Positions 47,768-59,022 are shown, counted from the first letter of the stretch. The stretch: DNA of 64,000 bases from Wolbachia endosymbiont (group B) of Germaria angustata (GCF_964026725.1 NZ_OZ034691.1:310001-374000), one strand, 5' to 3'. Numbers and translations are program-made. The notes: generated by a model from the sequence alone, not told the origin.

Positions 47768-48592
47768 ATGGGTATGAAACTTTTTAATCCTGTTACTCCG
47801 TCTTCTCGTGGGACTATATTAATAAGTAAAATTGGTTTATCAAAAGATAAGCCGGAGAAGTCTCTTGTATTTGGTAAGAAATCCAGTGGTGGAAGAAATA
47901 ATCATGGTAGAATTACAACTCGTCACAGGGGTGGTGGTCACAAGAAGAAGTATAGAGTTATAGATTTTAAACGTAATAGAAGTGATCAGGGTATAGTTGA
48001 GAAAATAGAGTATGATCCAAATAGAAGTGGGTTTTTAGCATTAGTATCATATAAGGAAGATGATACTAAATCTTATATATTAGCTCCTCAAGGTATGAAG
48101 CCTGGTGATGTTGTGACAGCTGGAGATGATGCTGATATTTTACCAGGGAATTGTTTACTACTCAAGCATATACCTGTTGGTTCTTTCGTTCATAATGTTG
48201 AGCTGAAGCCAGGTAATGGTGCTGCGATTGCTAGAGCTGCTGGTTGTTATGCACAAATCGTTGGTCGTGATGGCCAATATGTTTTATTACGACTCAGGTC
48301 TGGTCAAATTAGGTTGATTTTATCTTCTTGCAAGGCTACTATTGGTGTAGTATCTAACCCTGACCATAAGAATAGAAAGTTGGGTAAAGCTGGGAGAAGT
48401 AGGTGGCTTGGGATTAGACCTACTGTACGTGGAGTTGCAATGAATCCGGTTGACCATCCTCATGGAGGTGGAGAGGGAAAAACTTCTGGTGGTCGTCATC
48501 CTGTTACTCCTTGGGGTGTTGCAACAAAAGGAAAGAAAACTAGGAAAAAAAATAAATCTAGTGATAAGTATATAAAAAAATTGAAAGGTTAA
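47768..48592 (+). CDS. rplB: 50S ribosomal protein L2
   Basis: A 274-residue core protein required for subunit joining and peptidyl transfer. Shows [20 protein letters not shown], the SH3 and OB domains, and the conserved C-terminal loop [25 protein letters not shown], in part [11 protein letters not shown], with the essential histidine. Normal length. Confidence 0.97.
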   Translation: MGMKLFNPVTPSSRGTILISKIGLSKDKPEKSLVFGKKSSGGRNNHGRITTRHRGGGHKKKYRVIDFKRNRSDQGIVEKIEYDPNRSGFLALVSYKEDDTKSYILAPQGMKPGDVVTAGDDADILPGNCLLLKHIPVGSFVHNVELKPGNGAAIARAAGCYAQIVGRDGQYVLLRLRSGQIRLILSSCKATIGVVSNPDHKNRKLGKAGRSRWLGIRPTVRGVAMNPVDHPHGGGEGKTSGGRHPVTPWGVATKGKKTRKKNKSSDKYIKKLKG

Positions 48593-48595
48593 TTT

Positions 48596-48880
48596 ATGAG
48601 TAGATCTGTATGGAAACCACCTTTTTTACACCCATCTGTACTAAGATTAGTTCAGAGAACTTTAAAAGAGGGTTCTATTAATAAGGTGATAAAAATTCAT
48701 TCCAGGGCTTCTGTAATTCTTCCTAATTGTTTGGGTTTAAAGTTTGCTGTTTATAATGGTAAAGATTACATTCCTGTTAGTGTTGATAATGAGAATATGA
48801 TAGGTCATAAATTTGGTGAATTTTCACCTACTCGTAAATTTACTGGGCACGGTAGTGATAAAAAGGCAACAAGAAGATAG
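48596..48880 (+). CDS. rpsS: 30S ribosomal protein S19
   Basis: A 94-residue small-subunit head protein. [10 protein letters not shown] at the start, [21 protein letters not shown] and the C-terminal [15 protein letters not shown] are all diagnostic. It lies four bases after rplB. Confidence 0.96.
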   Translation: MSRSVWKPPFLHPSVLRLVQRTLKEGSINKVIKIHSRASVILPNCLGLKFAVYNGKDYIPVSVDNENMIGHKFGEFSPTRKFTGHGSDKKATRR

Positions 48881-48889
48881 GTAATTTAT

Positions 48890-49240
48890 ATGAAAAATAG
48901 GGATATAATAGTTGAGGCTGGTTCTAGGGTTTTAAGATCGACTCCTCGCAAATTGAATTTGGTTGCTGATTTAGTACGTAATAAAAAAGTTTCTTTTGCT
49001 AATGTACAATTAAGATTTTGTGAAAAAAAAGCTGCTGGTTTTATAATGAAAGTGTTGAATTCTGCAATTTCTAATGCTCAAAATAATTATGGATTGAACA
49101 TTGATAATTTATATATAAAGGAAGTTTTAATAGGTAAGTCCCTTACTTTGCGTAGAGTATATCCAAAAGCTATGGGTAGGGCTAATAGAATGAGTAAATT
49201 TTATAGTAATATTACTATAAAATTGAAAGAAATTGTATGA
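48890..49240 (+). CDS. rplV: 50S ribosomal protein L22
   Basis: A 116-residue protein whose beta-hairpin reaches the tunnel constriction. [18 protein letters not shown] at the start and the hairpin region [21 protein letters not shown] identify it. ATG with a GGTAATT context follows rpsS by 9 bases. Confidence 0.95.
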   Translation: MKNRDIIVEAGSRVLRSTPRKLNLVADLVRNKKVSFANVQLRFCEKKAAGFIMKVLNSAISNAQNNYGLNIDNLYIKEVLIGKSLTLRRVYPKAMGRANRMSKFYSNITIKLKEIV

Positions 49241-49279
49241 TTTATAGAAATGGAAAGTTAATAAGGAAAGTGTAAAAAT

Positions 49280-49900
49280 ATGGGACAGAAGGTTAATCCT
49301 AAAGTATTTAGATTACAAGTAAATAGTAATACCTGGGATTCTGTTTGGTGTGCTACAGACGATTATAAGCAGAGATTGCATCACGATCTATTTATTCGCA
49401 GTTATATAAATGAATCCTTTAAGCATGCTGGTATTTCTAAAGTAATTGTAGAGCGTACAGTTAATTTAGTGTCTGTAATAATACATTCTTCTAAGCCTGG
49501 AATTGTAATAGGTAAGAAAGGTTTAGATGTTGAGAAGATAAAGCAAAAAATAGCTAAAAAAGTAGAAAGTAGTGTCGAAGTGAATGTAGTAGGAGTTAAA
49601 AAGTCTGAAATAGATGCAGTTTTAATATCAAGGAGTATTACACATCAGCTAGAAAAAAGGATTTCATGTAGAAGAGCGATGAAAAAAGCTATTCAAAATT
49701 GTTTGAAGATGGGTGCTGAGGGTATTAAAGTAAGTTGCTCTGGGCGTCTTGGCGGAGCTGAAATAGCTCGTACTGAATGGTACAAAGAAGGTCGTTTGCC
49801 TTTACACACTTTGCGTGCTAATATAGATTATGCTTTTTGTGAAGCGAAGACTATATGTGGTATTATAGGAGTTAAAGTTTGGGTTTATGTTGGTAGTTAA
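49280..49900 (+). CDS. rpsC: 30S ribosomal protein S3
   Basis: A 206-residue protein at the mRNA entry. [12 protein letters not shown] starts it. The KH-domain loop is [14 protein letters not shown] and the C-terminal domain has [30 protein letters not shown], in part [13 protein letters not shown]. Note Phe in KVFRL where Gly (KGIRL) is common. Confidence 0.97.
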   Translation: MGQKVNPKVFRLQVNSNTWDSVWCATDDYKQRLHHDLFIRSYINESFKHAGISKVIVERTVNLVSVIIHSSKPGIVIGKKGLDVEKIKQKIAKKVESSVEVNVVGVKKSEIDAVLISRSITHQLEKRISCRRAMKKAIQNCLKMGAEGIKVSCSGRLGGAEIARTEWYKEGRLPLHTLRANIDYAFCEAKTICGIIGVKVWVYVGS

Positions 49901-49911
49901 GGTATATTGAA

Positions 49912-50325
49912 ATGTTTGTTCCCAAAAAGAGTAAATATAAAAAGGTATTTAAGGGGAGAATCAAGGGTAATGCTAAGGGTGGTAGCACGCTGTCTTTTGG
50001 AGATTATGGATTAAAAGCTATGGAAGTAGGTAAGGTTCAGTCTAAACATATTGAAACTGCAAGGCGCGTAATATCTAGAACGTTAAAACGCTCTGGTAAA
50101 GTGTGGATAAGAATTTTTCCTGATACCCCGGTTAGTAAAAAGCCAGCAGATGTACGTATGGGTAAAGGGAAAGGTAGTGTTGAATTTTGGGTATTTAAAG
50201 CTAAGCCCGGTAGGGTTTTGTTTGAAATTAGTAGTGATGTTCCCATGCATTTAGCAAGATTGGCGCTTGAAAAAGCGACTGCTAAGCTTCCTATGAAGTG
50301 TAAATTTATATCTAATCATAATTGA
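49912..50325 (+). CDS. rplP: 50S ribosomal protein L16
   Basis: A 137-residue A-site-proximal protein. It starts [19 protein letters not shown] and has [22 protein letters not shown], in part [10 protein letters not shown]. The glutamine-rich loop reads [11 protein letters not shown], where TxKPAEVRMG is usual. It overlaps the reading region before rpmC. Confidence 0.96.
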   Translation: MFVPKKSKYKKVFKGRIKGNAKGGSTLSFGDYGLKAMEVGKVQSKHIETARRVISRTLKRSGKVWIRIFPDTPVSKKPADVRMGKGKGSVEFWVFKAKPGRVLFEISSDVPMHLARLALEKATAKLPMKCKFISNHN

Positions 50326-50336
50326 ATGGAGTTGCA

Positions 50337-50540
50337 ATGGATATAGTTAAATTTGAATCAGAATCTTCACAAGGATTACATGAACTTCTTGTGAATTTGA
50401 GGAAAGAATTTGTTAATTTGGCTTTTCAAAAAAAGCTGGGCCAGTGCAACAATTTTTCGCGTTTTAGCTTAATAAGAAAGAGCATAGCTCATGGTCTAAC
50501 TGTATTAAATAGAAGAAAGAGAGAGGGAAAAAATGCCTAA
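50337..50540 (+). CDS. rpmC: 50S ribosomal protein L29
   Basis: A 67-residue helical-hairpin protein at the tunnel exit. ATG 50337 is preferred because GGAG lies 6 bases upstream. The frame extends to TTG 50322, overlapping the rplP stop. LHELLVNLRKEFVNLAFQKKLGQ matches in its first half; IRKSIAHGLTVLNRRKRE is the expected C-terminus. It overlaps rpsQ by 8 bases. Confidence 0.93.
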   Translation: MDIVKFESESSQGLHELLVNLRKEFVNLAFQKKLGQCNNFSRFSLIRKSIAHGLTVLNRRKREGKNA

Positions 50541-50763
50541 AAAGGTTTTTTGTGGTGTCGTAACTAATGCTGAATCTGATAAGACTGTAAAGGTTTCGGT
50601 GTTACAAGTGTATAAGGATAGGCTGTATAAAAAAGTTATTAAAAAATACAAGAAGTATACAGCACATGATGAGAATAATAGTTGCAAAAAGGGAGATAGG
50701 GTTTTAATACAGGAACATAAGCCTATTTCTGTTACTAAAAAATGGGTTGTTATCAATAGCTAA
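50533..50763 (+). CDS. rpsQ: 30S ribosomal protein S17
   Basis: A 76-residue OB-fold protein bound to 16S helix 11. FCGVVTNAESDKTVKVSV and YKKYTAHDENNSCKKGDRV are diagnostic. The start lies within the end of rpmC. Confidence 0.95.
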   Translation: MPKKVFCGVVTNAESDKTVKVSVLQVYKDRLYKKVIKKYKKYTAHDENNSCKKGDRVLIQEHKPISVTKKWVVINS

Positions 50764-50781
50764 AAAGGAATAGGTATTTAT

Positions 50782-51141
50782 ATGATTCAAAAAAATACAT
50801 TGTTAGAAGTAGCTGATAATTCTGGCGCGCGTGCAGTCCTTTGTATTGGCTTGTTAGGTGGTAGGAAATCTGCATCTGTAGGTGATACGGTTATTATATC
50901 TACTAAGTCTATTAACCCAAAAGGTAAAGTTGAAAAAGGAAAAGTATATAAAGCAGTTGTTGTTAGAGTAAAAAATAGTGTTAAGAAATCTGATGGTTCT
51001 GTAATTCGTTTTTCTAGCAATGCTGTGGTTTTAATTAATGATCAAGGTGAACCACTTGGCACTCGGGTGTTTGGTCCAGTAAAAAAGTTATTATCTGGTT
51101 CTTTTATGAAAATAATGTCATTAGCTGATGAGGTTTTATAA
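50782..51141 (+). CDS. rplN: 50S ribosomal protein L14
   Basis: A 119-residue subunit-interface protein. It starts [20 protein letters not shown], with the [21 protein letters not shown] signature near the end. Its TAA overlaps the ATG of rplX by one base. Confidence 0.97.
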   Translation: MIQKNTLLEVADNSGARAVLCIGLLGGRKSASVGDTVIISTKSINPKGKVEKGKVYKAVVVRVKNSVKKSDGSVIRFSSNAVVLINDQGEPLGTRVFGPVKKLLSGSFMKIMSLADEVL

Positions 51142-51458
51142 TGAGTGCTAAAATAAAAAGTGGTGATGATATTATAGTTTTAACTGGTAAAGATAAGAGA
51201 AAAATTGGTAAGGTAATCAAAGTTATAATACGTGATGCTAAAAAGAAAGTAGTTGTTTCTGGAGTAAATGTGTGTAAGAGACATACTAAACCAAGAGCTG
51301 GTAGTGGTGGTGGTATATTGAATAAAGAGTTAGCTATTGATGTATCTAATGTTGCAATATTGGATCCTAAGTGTAAAACTCCAACTAAAGTAGGATTTAA
51401 GATTATAGATGGTAGAAAAGTGCGTTTTGCAAAAGTTTCTGGAGAAGTGATAGATTAG
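51141..51458 (+). CDS. rplX: 50S ribosomal protein L24
   Basis: A 105-residue KOW-domain assembly initiator. [19 protein letters not shown] and [11 protein letters not shown] identify it. It is coupled to rplN by a TAATG overlap. Confidence 0.96.
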   Translation: MSAKIKSGDDIIVLTGKDKRKIGKVIKVIIRDAKKKVVVSGVNVCKRHTKPRAGSGGGILNKELAIDVSNVAILDPKCKTPTKVGFKIIDGRKVRFAKVSGEVID

Positions 51459-51464
51459 GTTGAT

Positions 51465-52001
51465 ATGTTTAAACAATTGTATAAAGATAATATAGTAAAA
51501 TCCTTAAAGGATAAGTTTAATTACGGCAATGTAATGCAAGTGCCTAAACTTGTCAAGGTGTGTATCAATATGGGTGTTGGAGATGCTGCTACGGACAATA
51601 AAGCGATAAATGAGCCACTTGATAATCTACATTTGATTGCTGGGCAAAAGCCTGTGTTAACCTTTGCAAAAAAATCTATTTCTGGTTTTAAAATTAGAAA
51701 AGGTGCAACTGTAGGTTGTAAAGTGACTTTGCGTAGAAATAAAATGTATGAATTCTTAGAAAGATTAATATATATTGCTTTGCCAAGGGAAAAAGATTTT
51801 AGAGGGTTTAGTGTGAAGCAATTTGATGGTCATGGTAATTTTTCCTTTGGTATCAAGGAGCATATATCATTTTTAGAAATAGACTATGATAAAATAAGTA
51901 AAATTAGAGGTATGGATATTAATATTATAACAAGTGCAGTTAGTGATAAGGAAGCAAAGGAATTATTACTGGCTCTTAAATTCCCTTTTTTTGATAATTG
52001 A
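51465..52001 (+). CDS. rplE: 50S ribosomal protein L5
   Basis: A 178-residue 5S-binding protein. [34 protein letters not shown] and PREKDFRGF are diagnostic. Normal length. Confidence 0.97.
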   Translation: MFKQLYKDNIVKSLKDKFNYGNVMQVPKLVKVCINMGVGDAATDNKAINEPLDNLHLIAGQKPVLTFAKKSISGFKIRKGATVGCKVTLRRNKMYEFLERLIYIALPREKDFRGFSVKQFDGHGNFSFGIKEHISFLEIDYDKISKIRGMDINIITSAVSDKEAKELLLALKFPFFDN

Positions 52002-52013
52002 GAGAAAATATAT

Positions 52014-52322
52014 ATGGCAAAAAAATCCATGATACAGAAGAATCTTCGTAGAATAAAGTTATGCGATCAGTATAGGGAGAGAAGGGAAGAATTAAAATCT
52101 ATAATGAATAATAAGGATTTATCTATTGTAAAAAGGTTTGCAGCTCAAAGTAAGCTGATTAAAAAATTGCCTAGAGATTCTTCTAAAATCAGAATTAGGA
52201 ATAGATGCGCTTTAACTGGTAGGCCGAGAGGGGTATATAGAAAATTTGGTTTATGTAGGATTGTTTTACGTGATTTGTGTTCTTTTGGACAAGTTCCAGG
52301 GGTTACAAAATCTAGTTGGTAA
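52014..52322 (+). CDS. rpsN: 30S ribosomal protein S14
   Basis: A 102-residue long (zinc-free) form of S14. [21 protein letters not shown] and the C-terminal PGVTKSSW are diagnostic. The CxxC pairs of the short zinc form are absent. The start follows rplE by 12 bases. Confidence 0.96.
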   Translation: MAKKSMIQKNLRRIKLCDQYRERREELKSIMNNKDLSIVKRFAAQSKLIKKLPRDSSKIRIRNRCALTGRPRGVYRKFGLCRIVLRDLCSFGQVPGVTKSSW

Positions 52323-52344
52323 ATGTGATATAAGGAGTGTAATA

Positions 52345-52740
52345 GTGTCGTTATCTGATAGTATTGGTGATTTTTTAACAAGAATACGTAATGCTCAATT
52401 GGCAATGCATAGGGAAACAAGAGTCCTATTCTCTAAAGTGAATTCTTCTATATTGAAGATCTTAAAAGAGGAAGGGTATATTCTTAATTATAAAAAGCAA
52501 GAGAGTGATAGTGTCCCTTCGCTTGTTGTGCAGTTGAAGTATTATGATAAATCACCTGTGATTAATGATATAGCTAGGGTATCAAAGCCCGGTTGTCGTT
52601 ATTATTCTAAGTGTAAGGACATTTCTAAAGCATATAATGGTCTTGGAATTTTTATTATATCCACGCCGAAAGGAGTGATGACCGATTATAATGCACGTAG
52701 ATTAAAAGTTGGTGGAGAAGTTTTGTGTCGTGTATTTTAA
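52345..52740 (+). CDS. rpsH: 30S ribosomal protein S8
   Basis: A 131-residue 16S-binding protein. A GTG at 52345 is chosen because TAAGGAG lies upstream and [17 protein letters not shown] is the expected N-terminus. The frame opens further upstream but there overlaps rpsN. C-terminal [23 protein letters not shown] is diagnostic in its first part. In E. coli S8 represses the spc operon. Confidence 0.96.
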   Translation: MSLSDSIGDFLTRIRNAQLAMHRETRVLFSKVNSSILKILKEEGYILNYKKQESDSVPSLVVQLKYYDKSPVINDIARVSKPGCRYYSKCKDISKAYNGLGIFIISTPKGVMTDYNARRLKVGGEVLCRVF

Positions 52741-52756
52741 ATGATAGGAGAAATGT

Positions 52757-53302
52757 ATGTCTCGTATAGGTGCCGCACCTATCAATATTCCTGCTGATCT
52801 TTCAGTTGAATATAATGATGGTAGGGTATTAATAAGAAGTGTTAGGGCAGAAAAAGAGCTGAATTTGTGTAGTGGCATTCTGTGTCAGATAGTTGATAAT
52901 CAATTGTTACTTTCTGTTGATCAAGGCAGGGATGATTATGATAAAATAAAATCTATATGGGGCACTTATAGAAGTAATATTAATAACATGATTAACGGTA
53001 TGGTTAATGATTTTTCTGTTGATCTTGAGATTAATGGTGTAGGGTATAAAGCAGAATGTGATGATAAGTATTTGACTTTATATCTTGGTTATAGTCATAA
53101 TATTAAGTATAAAGTGCCTAAAGACGTTGAGATTAAGTGTATAAAGCCAACTCATTTAGTGATTCGCGGTATGGATAAGCAAAAAGTCTATATGGTGGCT
53201 TCTGATATATGCAAAATTAGAAAATATGATCCTTATAAAGGTAAGGGTATTGTAATAAAAGGCAAATTTATGCTGCGTAAGGTTGTAAATAAAAAGAAGT
53301 AA
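52757..53302 (+). CDS. rplF: 50S ribosomal protein L6
   Basis: A 181-residue protein near the sarcin-ricin loop. The start is MSRIGAAPINIPADL, and the C-terminal domain has YDPYKGKGIVIKGKFMLRKV (in full GKGI.YKGE in others). Normal length. Confidence 0.96.
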   Translation: MSRIGAAPINIPADLSVEYNDGRVLIRSVRAEKELNLCSGILCQIVDNQLLLSVDQGRDDYDKIKSIWGTYRSNINNMINGMVNDFSVDLEINGVGYKAECDDKYLTLYLGYSHNIKYKVPKDVEIKCIKPTHLVIRGMDKQKVYMVASDICKIRKYDPYKGKGIVIKGKFMLRKVVNKKK

Positions 53303-53307
53303 TTAAA

Positions 53308-53679
53308 ATGAAAAGATTGTATAATTTTTTAAGTAGCTATGAAAAAAGGAAACTTCGTAATAGAGCGAAGCTCGATAAGAGCGCTGGGCGTTTACGTATA
53401 TCCATATTTAAGTCTAATAAACATTTTTATGTTCAGTTGATTAACGATGCAAAAGGAACAACCCTAGCTTCTGCTTCTACTTTGGATGATAAAATTAGGA
53501 ATGTATGTAAAGGTAGGGTCAATGCTGAAACTATAAAACAGGTTTCTTCTTTATTGATTGAGCGTCTGTCTAGTACAAAATTGCAGCAGCGGTTCGTCTT
53601 TGATCGGGGGGCATATAAGTATACAGGATTGATTTCTCAATTTGCTGAAGCTTTAAGAAGCTCTGGATTTGAATTTTAG
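53308..53679 (+). CDS. rplR: 50S ribosomal protein L18
   Basis: A 123-residue 5S-binding protein. RLRISIFKSNKHFYVQLIND and FDRGAYKYTGLISQFAEALR are diagnostic. Confidence 0.95.
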   Translation: MKRLYNFLSSYEKRKLRNRAKLDKSAGRLRISIFKSNKHFYVQLINDAKGTTLASASTLDDKIRNVCKGRVNAETIKQVSSLLIERLSSTKLQQRFVFDRGAYKYTGLISQFAEALRSSGFEF

Positions 53680-53691
53680 AAGGTTTGAAGT

Positions 53692-54204
53692 ATGGCTGTA
53701 AAGAATTTACAAAATAATAATGATTTATCAGAACTTTTGGTTTCAGTCCGAAGGGTAACAACGGTTACTAAAGGTGGTAGAAGATTTTCATTTTCAACTT
53801 TGGTTGTTGTTGGTGATGGTAAGGGTAGGGTAGGATGTGGACTAGGTAAACACGCAGAGGTTGCTGAAGCAAGAGTGAAAGCTGTAAATGCTGCAAAAAA
53901 GTCGATGATTAGGGTGTACTTACGTGAAGGTAGAACTTTACATCATGATATTAAAGCTAAATTTTGTTCTGGTGAGATAGTTTTAAGAGCTGCAAGAACT
54001 GGAACAGGTATTATTGCTGGTGGAGCAATGAGGTCGGTTTTTGAGGTATTAGGTATAAAGGATGTGGTAGCTAAGTCTACTAGATCAAATGATCCTCATA
54101 ATATTATATGTGCAGTATTTAAGGCTTTTGATGTTATGTTATCTCCTCGCCAAGTGGCAGGTAAGAGGGGTAAAAAGATTAGTGAGATAGTTGGAAATAG
54201 GTAA
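53692..54204 (+). CDS. rpsE: 30S ribosomal protein S5
   Basis: A 170-residue protein important for decoding accuracy. [40 protein letters not shown] and [14 protein letters not shown] [14 protein letters not shown] are visible. It is followed after 3 bases by rplO with no L30 gene between, unlike many bacteria. Confidence 0.97.
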   Translation: MAVKNLQNNNDLSELLVSVRRVTTVTKGGRRFSFSTLVVVGDGKGRVGCGLGKHAEVAEARVKAVNAAKKSMIRVYLREGRTLHHDIKAKFCSGEIVLRAARTGTGIIAGGAMRSVFEVLGIKDVVAKSTRSNDPHNIICAVFKAFDVMLSPRQVAGKRGKKISEIVGNR

Positions 54205-54207
54205 AGT

Positions 54208-54678
54208 ATGAATGATGCTGTAAAATTAAATTCTGTATTTACCAAATTATCTAAGAAAAAGAAGCCTAAATTATTAGGTAGAGGTATTGGTTGTGGTAAA
54301 GGTAAAACATCCGGTAGGGGGCATAAAGGGCAGAAAGCGAGAAGTGGCGTTTCTATAAATGGTTTTGAAGGTGGACAGCAGTCTATATATACTCGTTTAC
54401 CTAAAAGAGGTTTTAAGCCTATACGCAAAAACTTATACTCTATATTTAATGTTGGTGATGTACAGTGCTTAATGGAAGCTAAAAAAATAGTCAAGGATTC
54501 TATAATAGATAAGGAGCTACTGCATAAATTAGGTTTTATCAGATCTGTAAAAAGTAAAATCAAACTTCTTAATAAGGGTAAATTAAGCGAGAAATTTGTG
54601 TTTCATGTTGATTTTGCATCAGAAGCTGCAAAAAGATCTGTAGCTTCAGTTGGTGGTAGTGTAGAAATACTATCATGA
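54208..54678 (+). CDS. rplO: 50S ribosomal protein L15
   Basis: A 156-residue protein with a glycine-rich N-terminal extension (LGRGIGCGKGKTSGRGHKGQ) and the GFEGGQQSIYTRLPKRGF motif. Its C-terminal globular domain is complete. Confidence 0.96.
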   Translation: MNDAVKLNSVFTKLSKKKKPKLLGRGIGCGKGKTSGRGHKGQKARSGVSINGFEGGQQSIYTRLPKRGFKPIRKNLYSIFNVGDVQCLMEAKKIVKDSIIDKELLHKLGFIRSVKSKIKLLNKGKLSEKFVFHVDFASEAAKRSVASVGGSVEILS

Positions 54679-54681
54679 ATT

Positions 54682-56010
54682 ATGAACAGTAAATTTGCAT
54701 TTGATAGTTTGGATTCTACATTATTATATAAAACTGATTTACTAAAGCGCATATTTTTTACGCTGATGGCTTTAGTTTGTTATCGTTTAGGCACTTATGT
54801 TCCTATTCCTGGAATTAATCTTGATATAATCAATGATATATTTCCAAAAGAGAGTTCTGGTATTTTTGGAGTATTTAATTTATTTTCTGGTGGCGCTTTA
54901 GCTAGAATGACGATCTTGGCGTTAAACGTTATGCCATACATAGTTGCATCCATAGTTATGCAATTATTGTCTTCTGCCGTTAAAGGAATCAATGAAATTA
55001 AAAATGACGGAGAGTTGGGACGTCGAAAGATGAACTCTTATATACGCTATATGACTATAGTGTTTTGTATCTTTCAATCAATTACGATCTTAATAGGGTT
55101 AGAAAGAATGAATAGAGAAGGGGTATTAGTTGTAGTTGAACCTGGTATTATGTTTCGTACTATAGGTGTCTTTAGCCTTTTAGGTGGAACTATATTTTTA
55201 ATATGGCTTGGTGAGCGGATCAGTGTGAGCGGTATAGGCAATGGTATCTCATTAATCATTTTTACTGGCATAATATCTGAATTACATAATGCTTTATCAT
55301 CTCTGCTAACATTAAATAAAAATGGTAGTATGTCGTTTTTCATTACCCTTTTTGTTATAGCATTGTTTTTTTTACTGCTCCTTTTAGTCATTTTTATAGA
55401 ATCTTCTTATAGAAAGGTAATTGTTCAATATCCCAAAAAACAGTTTAAAAAATTACATAATGATGATTTTACTTACATTCCATTGAAGATCAATTTATCT
55501 GGTGTAATACCAACTATTTTTGCTAACGCAATTTTATTAACGCCTATTTCAATTGCAAATTTCTATAAAGGTCATGCCATTGCTGATTTTATTTTAAACT
55601 ACTTTATGGCAAATAAAGTGATGTACATTATAACTTACTTAATACTCATAGTACTTTTTAATTTTTTCTATACCAATTTTATATTTAATCCAGAGGAAAA
55701 TGCTGATTTTCTTAGGAAAAATGGTGGTTTTATTCCTGGTAGAGGGCCTGGAAAACATACTTCTGATTATCTTCAAGATATAGTTTTTAAATTAACATTT
55801 ATTGGATCTGCGTATTTGGTGGTAATATGTACTATACCTGAAATTATGAGGTATCATTATGATATACCATTTATTTTTGGTGGGACGAGCTTGCTGATTA
55901 TAGTTAACGTTATTACTGATACTATTATGCAAGTACAATCTTATGTTTTTTCAAATAGGTACGATAGTTGGATAAAGAAATATGAGTCTAAAACAAGGAG
56001 ACTAAAGTGA
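54682..56010 (+). CDS. secY: Protein translocase subunit SecY
   Basis: A ten-helix inner-membrane channel of the Sec translocon, 442 residues. [12 protein letters not shown], the plug-containing [17 protein letters not shown] region, [11 protein letters not shown] in the cytosolic loop and [21 protein letters not shown] are diagnostic. ATG lies three bases after rplO. It overlaps adk by 4 bases. Confidence 0.97.
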   Translation: MNSKFAFDSLDSTLLYKTDLLKRIFFTLMALVCYRLGTYVPIPGINLDIINDIFPKESSGIFGVFNLFSGGALARMTILALNVMPYIVASIVMQLLSSAVKGINEIKNDGELGRRKMNSYIRYMTIVFCIFQSITILIGLERMNREGVLVVVEPGIMFRTIGVFSLLGGTIFLIWLGERISVSGIGNGISLIIFTGIISELHNALSSLLTLNKNGSMSFFITLFVIALFFLLLLLVIFIESSYRKVIVQYPKKQFKKLHNDDFTYIPLKINLSGVIPTIFANAILLTPISIANFYKGHAIADFILNYFMANKVMYIITYLILIVLFNFFYTNFIFNPEENADFLRKNGGFIPGRGPGKHTSDYLQDIVFKLTFIGSAYLVVICTIPEIMRYHYDIPFIFGGTSLLIIVNVITDTIMQVQSYVFSNRYDSWIKKYESKTRRLK

Positions 56011-56648
56011 TTATTACAATTTTTGGTCCTCCTGGCTCTGGTAAGGGTACTCAGTCCAGTTTGTTAATAGCAAAGTATAATTTTAAATTAGTTTCAGTAG
56101 GAGATTTATTAAGGAATATTATATCTAGTGGGAGTAAATTAGGTAAAGAAATAAAGGATACTGTTGAATCTGGTAATTTAATTCAAGATGAAGTTATATG
56201 TAAATTATTGTGTGACCAGCTTGCATTAATAGATGGTGATTTTTTGTTAGATGGGTTTCCAAGAAATTTAAATCAAGCTCATTTTTTAACTCAAGTTTTG
56301 CAAAAAAGATGTAATAGGGATGTTGATCTTGTAATTGAGTTGCAGCTTGACGATAATATTGCAATTGATAGATTAAAAGATCGTCTTACTTGTTTGGATT
56401 GTAAAAGTATATATAGTATATCTTCTTTTAAAAATACTACTTGTGCTAAATGTAAAAGTACGAGATTGGAGAAGAGAATTGATGATGCTAATATGCTTGC
56501 AATTAATAAGAGGATAAGAGAATATCATTTTCAGATGAAGGGTTTGCGCGAGTATTATAAGGGCAAGTTGTTAACAATTAACGCTAATTTGAGTATTGAT
56601 AGAGTAATGCAAGAGATTGAAAGTAAAATTTCTTGTAATTTGATTTGA
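56007..56648 (+). CDS. adk: Adenylate kinase
   Basis: Equilibrates AMP and ATP with ADP. It has 213 residues and a GTG start inside the secY stop. The P-loop is [10 protein letters not shown]. The LID carries a four-cysteine set (CLDC...CAKC), suggesting a zinc-binding LID, and LLDGFPRN follows the CORE pattern. Gene order secY-adk is common in bacteria. Confidence 0.96.
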   Translation: MIITIFGPPGSGKGTQSSLLIAKYNFKLVSVGDLLRNIISSGSKLGKEIKDTVESGNLIQDEVICKLLCDQLALIDGDFLLDGFPRNLNQAHFLTQVLQKRCNRDVDLVIELQLDDNIAIDRLKDRLTCLDCKSIYSISSFKNTTCAKCKSTRLEKRIDDANMLAINKRIREYHFQMKGLREYYKGKLLTINANLSIDRVMQEIESKISCNLI

Positions 56649-56707
56649 CTATAAGTTGTTTTATGGTATAAATTAAGAGTTATTATTAATAAAGTATCGA
56701 GGTATCA

Positions 56708-57076
56708 GTGGCACGTATTGCAGGCATAAATGTTCCAGTGAAGAAGTGTATTGCTTTTGCATTAACTTATATATATGGTATAGGTATTACTACTGCGAAT
56801 ATAATTTGTCGTAGCTGTAAAATTGATGAGCGTAAGCGCGTTTCAGGATTACAAGATGAAGATATAGAGAAAATTAGTAGTTTTATTAGGCAAAAATATG
56901 TCATAGAGGGTGAGCTCAGAAAAAAAGTGGCTATGGATATAAAATCTTTAATGGAAATCGGTTGCTATAGAGGATTAAGGCATAGAAAAGGTTTGCCTGT
57001 GAGGGGACAAAGAACCCATACTAATGCTAAAACTCGTAAAGGCAGATCTAAATTGCCTATTGCTGGGAAAAAATAA
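56708..57076 (+). CDS. rpsM: 30S ribosomal protein S13
   Basis: A 122-residue head protein with a GTG start. [25 protein letters not shown], the [20 protein letters not shown] motif and the basic tail are diagnostic. rpmJ (L36), often just upstream, is not seen here. Confidence 0.96.
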   Translation: MARIAGINVPVKKCIAFALTYIYGIGITTANIICRSCKIDERKRVSGLQDEDIEKISSFIRQKYVIEGELRKKVAMDIKSLMEIGCYRGLRHRKGLPVRGQRTHTNAKTRKGRSKLPIAGKK

Positions 57077-57100
57077 AATTTGTTATTATCGTGAGTTTTT

Positions 57101-57487
57101 ATGAAAAAAGTTAAAACGGTTGGTAAGAATACAAAAAGGTTTATTACTGGTATTGTCCATATTCGTGCAACTTTTAATAATACTTTTGTAAATGTGACTG
57201 ATGTTTGTGGTAATACGCTTTACCAGACTTCTGTTGGTGCATGTGGTTTTTCTGGTTCGAGAAAATCCACACCTTATGCTGCAGGTAAGGTTGCCGATTC
57301 TGCTGCGAAGAAAGTAATAGAGAGATTTGGTATGAAGGTTGTTTCTGTAATAATTCGTGGTCCTGGTTTTGGTGCAGAAGCTGCAGTTAAAGCACTTCGG
57401 AATTGTGGATTGACTGTCACTTCAATTGCAGATAAAACGGCGATACCTCATAATGGGTGTAGATTAAGGAAAAAAAGAAGAGTATAG
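57101..57487 (+). CDS. rpsK: 30S ribosomal protein S11
   Basis: A 128-residue platform protein. [20 protein letters not shown] and [20 protein letters not shown] identify it, with C-terminal [13 protein letters not shown]. Confidence 0.97.
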   Translation: MKKVKTVGKNTKRFITGIVHIRATFNNTFVNVTDVCGNTLYQTSVGACGFSGSRKSTPYAAGKVADSAAKKVIERFGMKVVSVIIRGPGFGAEAAVKALRNCGLTVTSIADKTAIPHNGCRLRKKRRV

Positions 57488-57507
57488 GATATTTGGAAGG
57501 TTTTTGT

Positions 57508-58575
57508 ATGTATTATAGTGATAGTGTTTCTTTCTGTGGAAATTTAGATAGATTAACTAAGCCTAATGCGATTAAGGTAATATCAGGTGATTCAAGTAAA
57601 AAAAGTGATATAGTTCTAGAACCTTTGGAAAGTGGTTTTGCTTTAACGTTGGGTCATGCATTAAGGCGTGTAATGTTGTCTTCTCTTCGCGGTAGTGCTG
57701 TTTATGGAATAAAAATTGAAGGCGTGAATCATGAATTTACTTCGATCCAAGGAGTTAGGGAAGACATAACTGATATAGCATTAAATATGGGCATGTTGAG
57801 ATGTAAGCTAAATAACACGTCTAATAAGTGCTTAAATTTGAGCGCTAAAGGGCCTTGTCAAGTATTAGCTGGAATGATAGAAACTGATGACCAATGCTCT
57901 ATTGTTAATAAAGATTTGGTGATATGTACACTAGGTCAAGATGTGGAGCTTAACATTACTATATATGTTGCTAGTGGAAAAGGTTATCTTTCTGTAAATA
58001 AATATAAAGAAAATGAATTTTTAAAGTCTATGAATGAACAAGATTTAATTGGTTTTATTCCAGTTAATGCTTTATATAGTCCTGTTGAGAGGGTTTCGTA
58101 TAGAGTAGAGAATAGTCGTGTTGGTCAAGTTACTGATAAAGATAAGCTGATATTGTCAATTGAAACTGATGGTACAATCTCTCCAAGTCAAGCTGTTGAC
58201 TATGCTGCAAGAATATTACAGGAGCAACTTCAGCCTTTTATTAGTTCTGATATTAGTTATAAAAAATCGCAGGTTTCTTTGTCTAGTGGTGCTAAAGATT
58301 TGGGCTATGATCCTGTTCTATTGCGTAAAGTAGATGAAATGGAATTATCTGTTAGATCTCATAACTGTCTGAAAAATGAAAATATCACTTATATAGGTGA
58401 TCTTGTGCAAAAGACGGAAGTTGAAATGTTAAGAACTGCTAATTTTGGCCGAAAGTCTTTGAATGAAATCAAGGCAATTTTAAATAATTCAGGTTTGTCT
58501 TTGGGTATGAATATACCAAATTGGCCGCCTAAGGATATAGATGAACTGGCTAAACAACATACTGATGAGGATTAG
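57508..58575 (+). CDS. rpoA: DNA-directed RNA polymerase alpha subunit
   Basis: Scaffold of RNA polymerase assembly. ATG 57508 follows GGAAGG; TTG 57493 is a less likely start. The protein has 355 residues. The alpha-NTD has [21 protein letters not shown] (partly quoted as [13 protein letters not shown]). A linker precedes the alpha-CTD, where [15 protein letters not shown] and [10 protein letters not shown] are typical. Promoter recognition residues in the CTD look conserved. Confidence 0.97.
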   Translation: MYYSDSVSFCGNLDRLTKPNAIKVISGDSSKKSDIVLEPLESGFALTLGHALRRVMLSSLRGSAVYGIKIEGVNHEFTSIQGVREDITDIALNMGMLRCKLNNTSNKCLNLSAKGPCQVLAGMIETDDQCSIVNKDLVICTLGQDVELNITIYVASGKGYLSVNKYKENEFLKSMNEQDLIGFIPVNALYSPVERVSYRVENSRVGQVTDKDKLILSIETDGTISPSQAVDYAARILQEQLQPFISSDISYKKSQVSLSSGAKDLGYDPVLLRKVDEMELSVRSHNCLKNENITYIGDLVQKTEVEMLRTANFGRKSLNEIKAILNNSGLSLGMNIPNWPPKDIDELAKQHTDED

Positions 58576-58582
58576 GTAGTAT

Positions 58583-59011
58583 ATGAAACATGGAATAAAG
58601 AAAAATAAACTGTCTCGTTGTACCGAGCATAGGTTATCAATGTTAAAGAATCTATCTATCTCGTTAATTAATCATGAGCAGATTGTAACTACTTTACCAA
58701 AGGCTAAAGCACTTCGTCCATATGTGGAAAAGTTTATTACAATTGCTAAGAATAACGATTCTTTACATGGTAGAAGGCTTTTGCTTTCACGTCTTCATAA
58801 TAGTAAGTTAGTAGTTGATAAATTATTAAGCGTTCTAGCTAATCGTTATCAAGACCGTAAAGGTGGATATTCTAGAATAATAAAATTTGGTACTCGAAAG
58901 GGTGATTGTGCTCCAATGGCAGTGATAGAGCTAGTTGATAGAGATATTTCAGCAAAAGGTGAGATTTATAGTAAAAATAAAAAAGGAAGCAAAGTAGTTA
59001 CACAAAGCTAA
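58583..59011 (+). CDS. rplQ: 50S ribosomal protein L17
   Basis: A 142-residue protein near the tunnel exit. KLSRCTEHRLSMLKNLSISL and the RPYVEKFITIAK segment are diagnostic. It has a C-terminal extension of about 20 residues beyond the E. coli protein, ending SKVVTQS. It closes the alpha part of the cluster. Confidence 0.95.
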   Translation: MKHGIKKNKLSRCTEHRLSMLKNLSISLINHEQIVTTLPKAKALRPYVEKFITIAKNNDSLHGRRLLLSRLHNSKLVVDKLLSVLANRYQDRKGGYSRIIKFGTRKGDCAPMAVIELVDRDISAKGEIYSKNKKGSKVVTQS

Positions 59012-59022
59012 TTATTCTTTTT

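Noticed and set aside
52246..52344. N-terminal extension of S8 from an upstream start
   Set aside because: It would overlap rpsN by 77 bases; the GTG at 52345 with TAAGGAG upstream gives the canonical S8 start.
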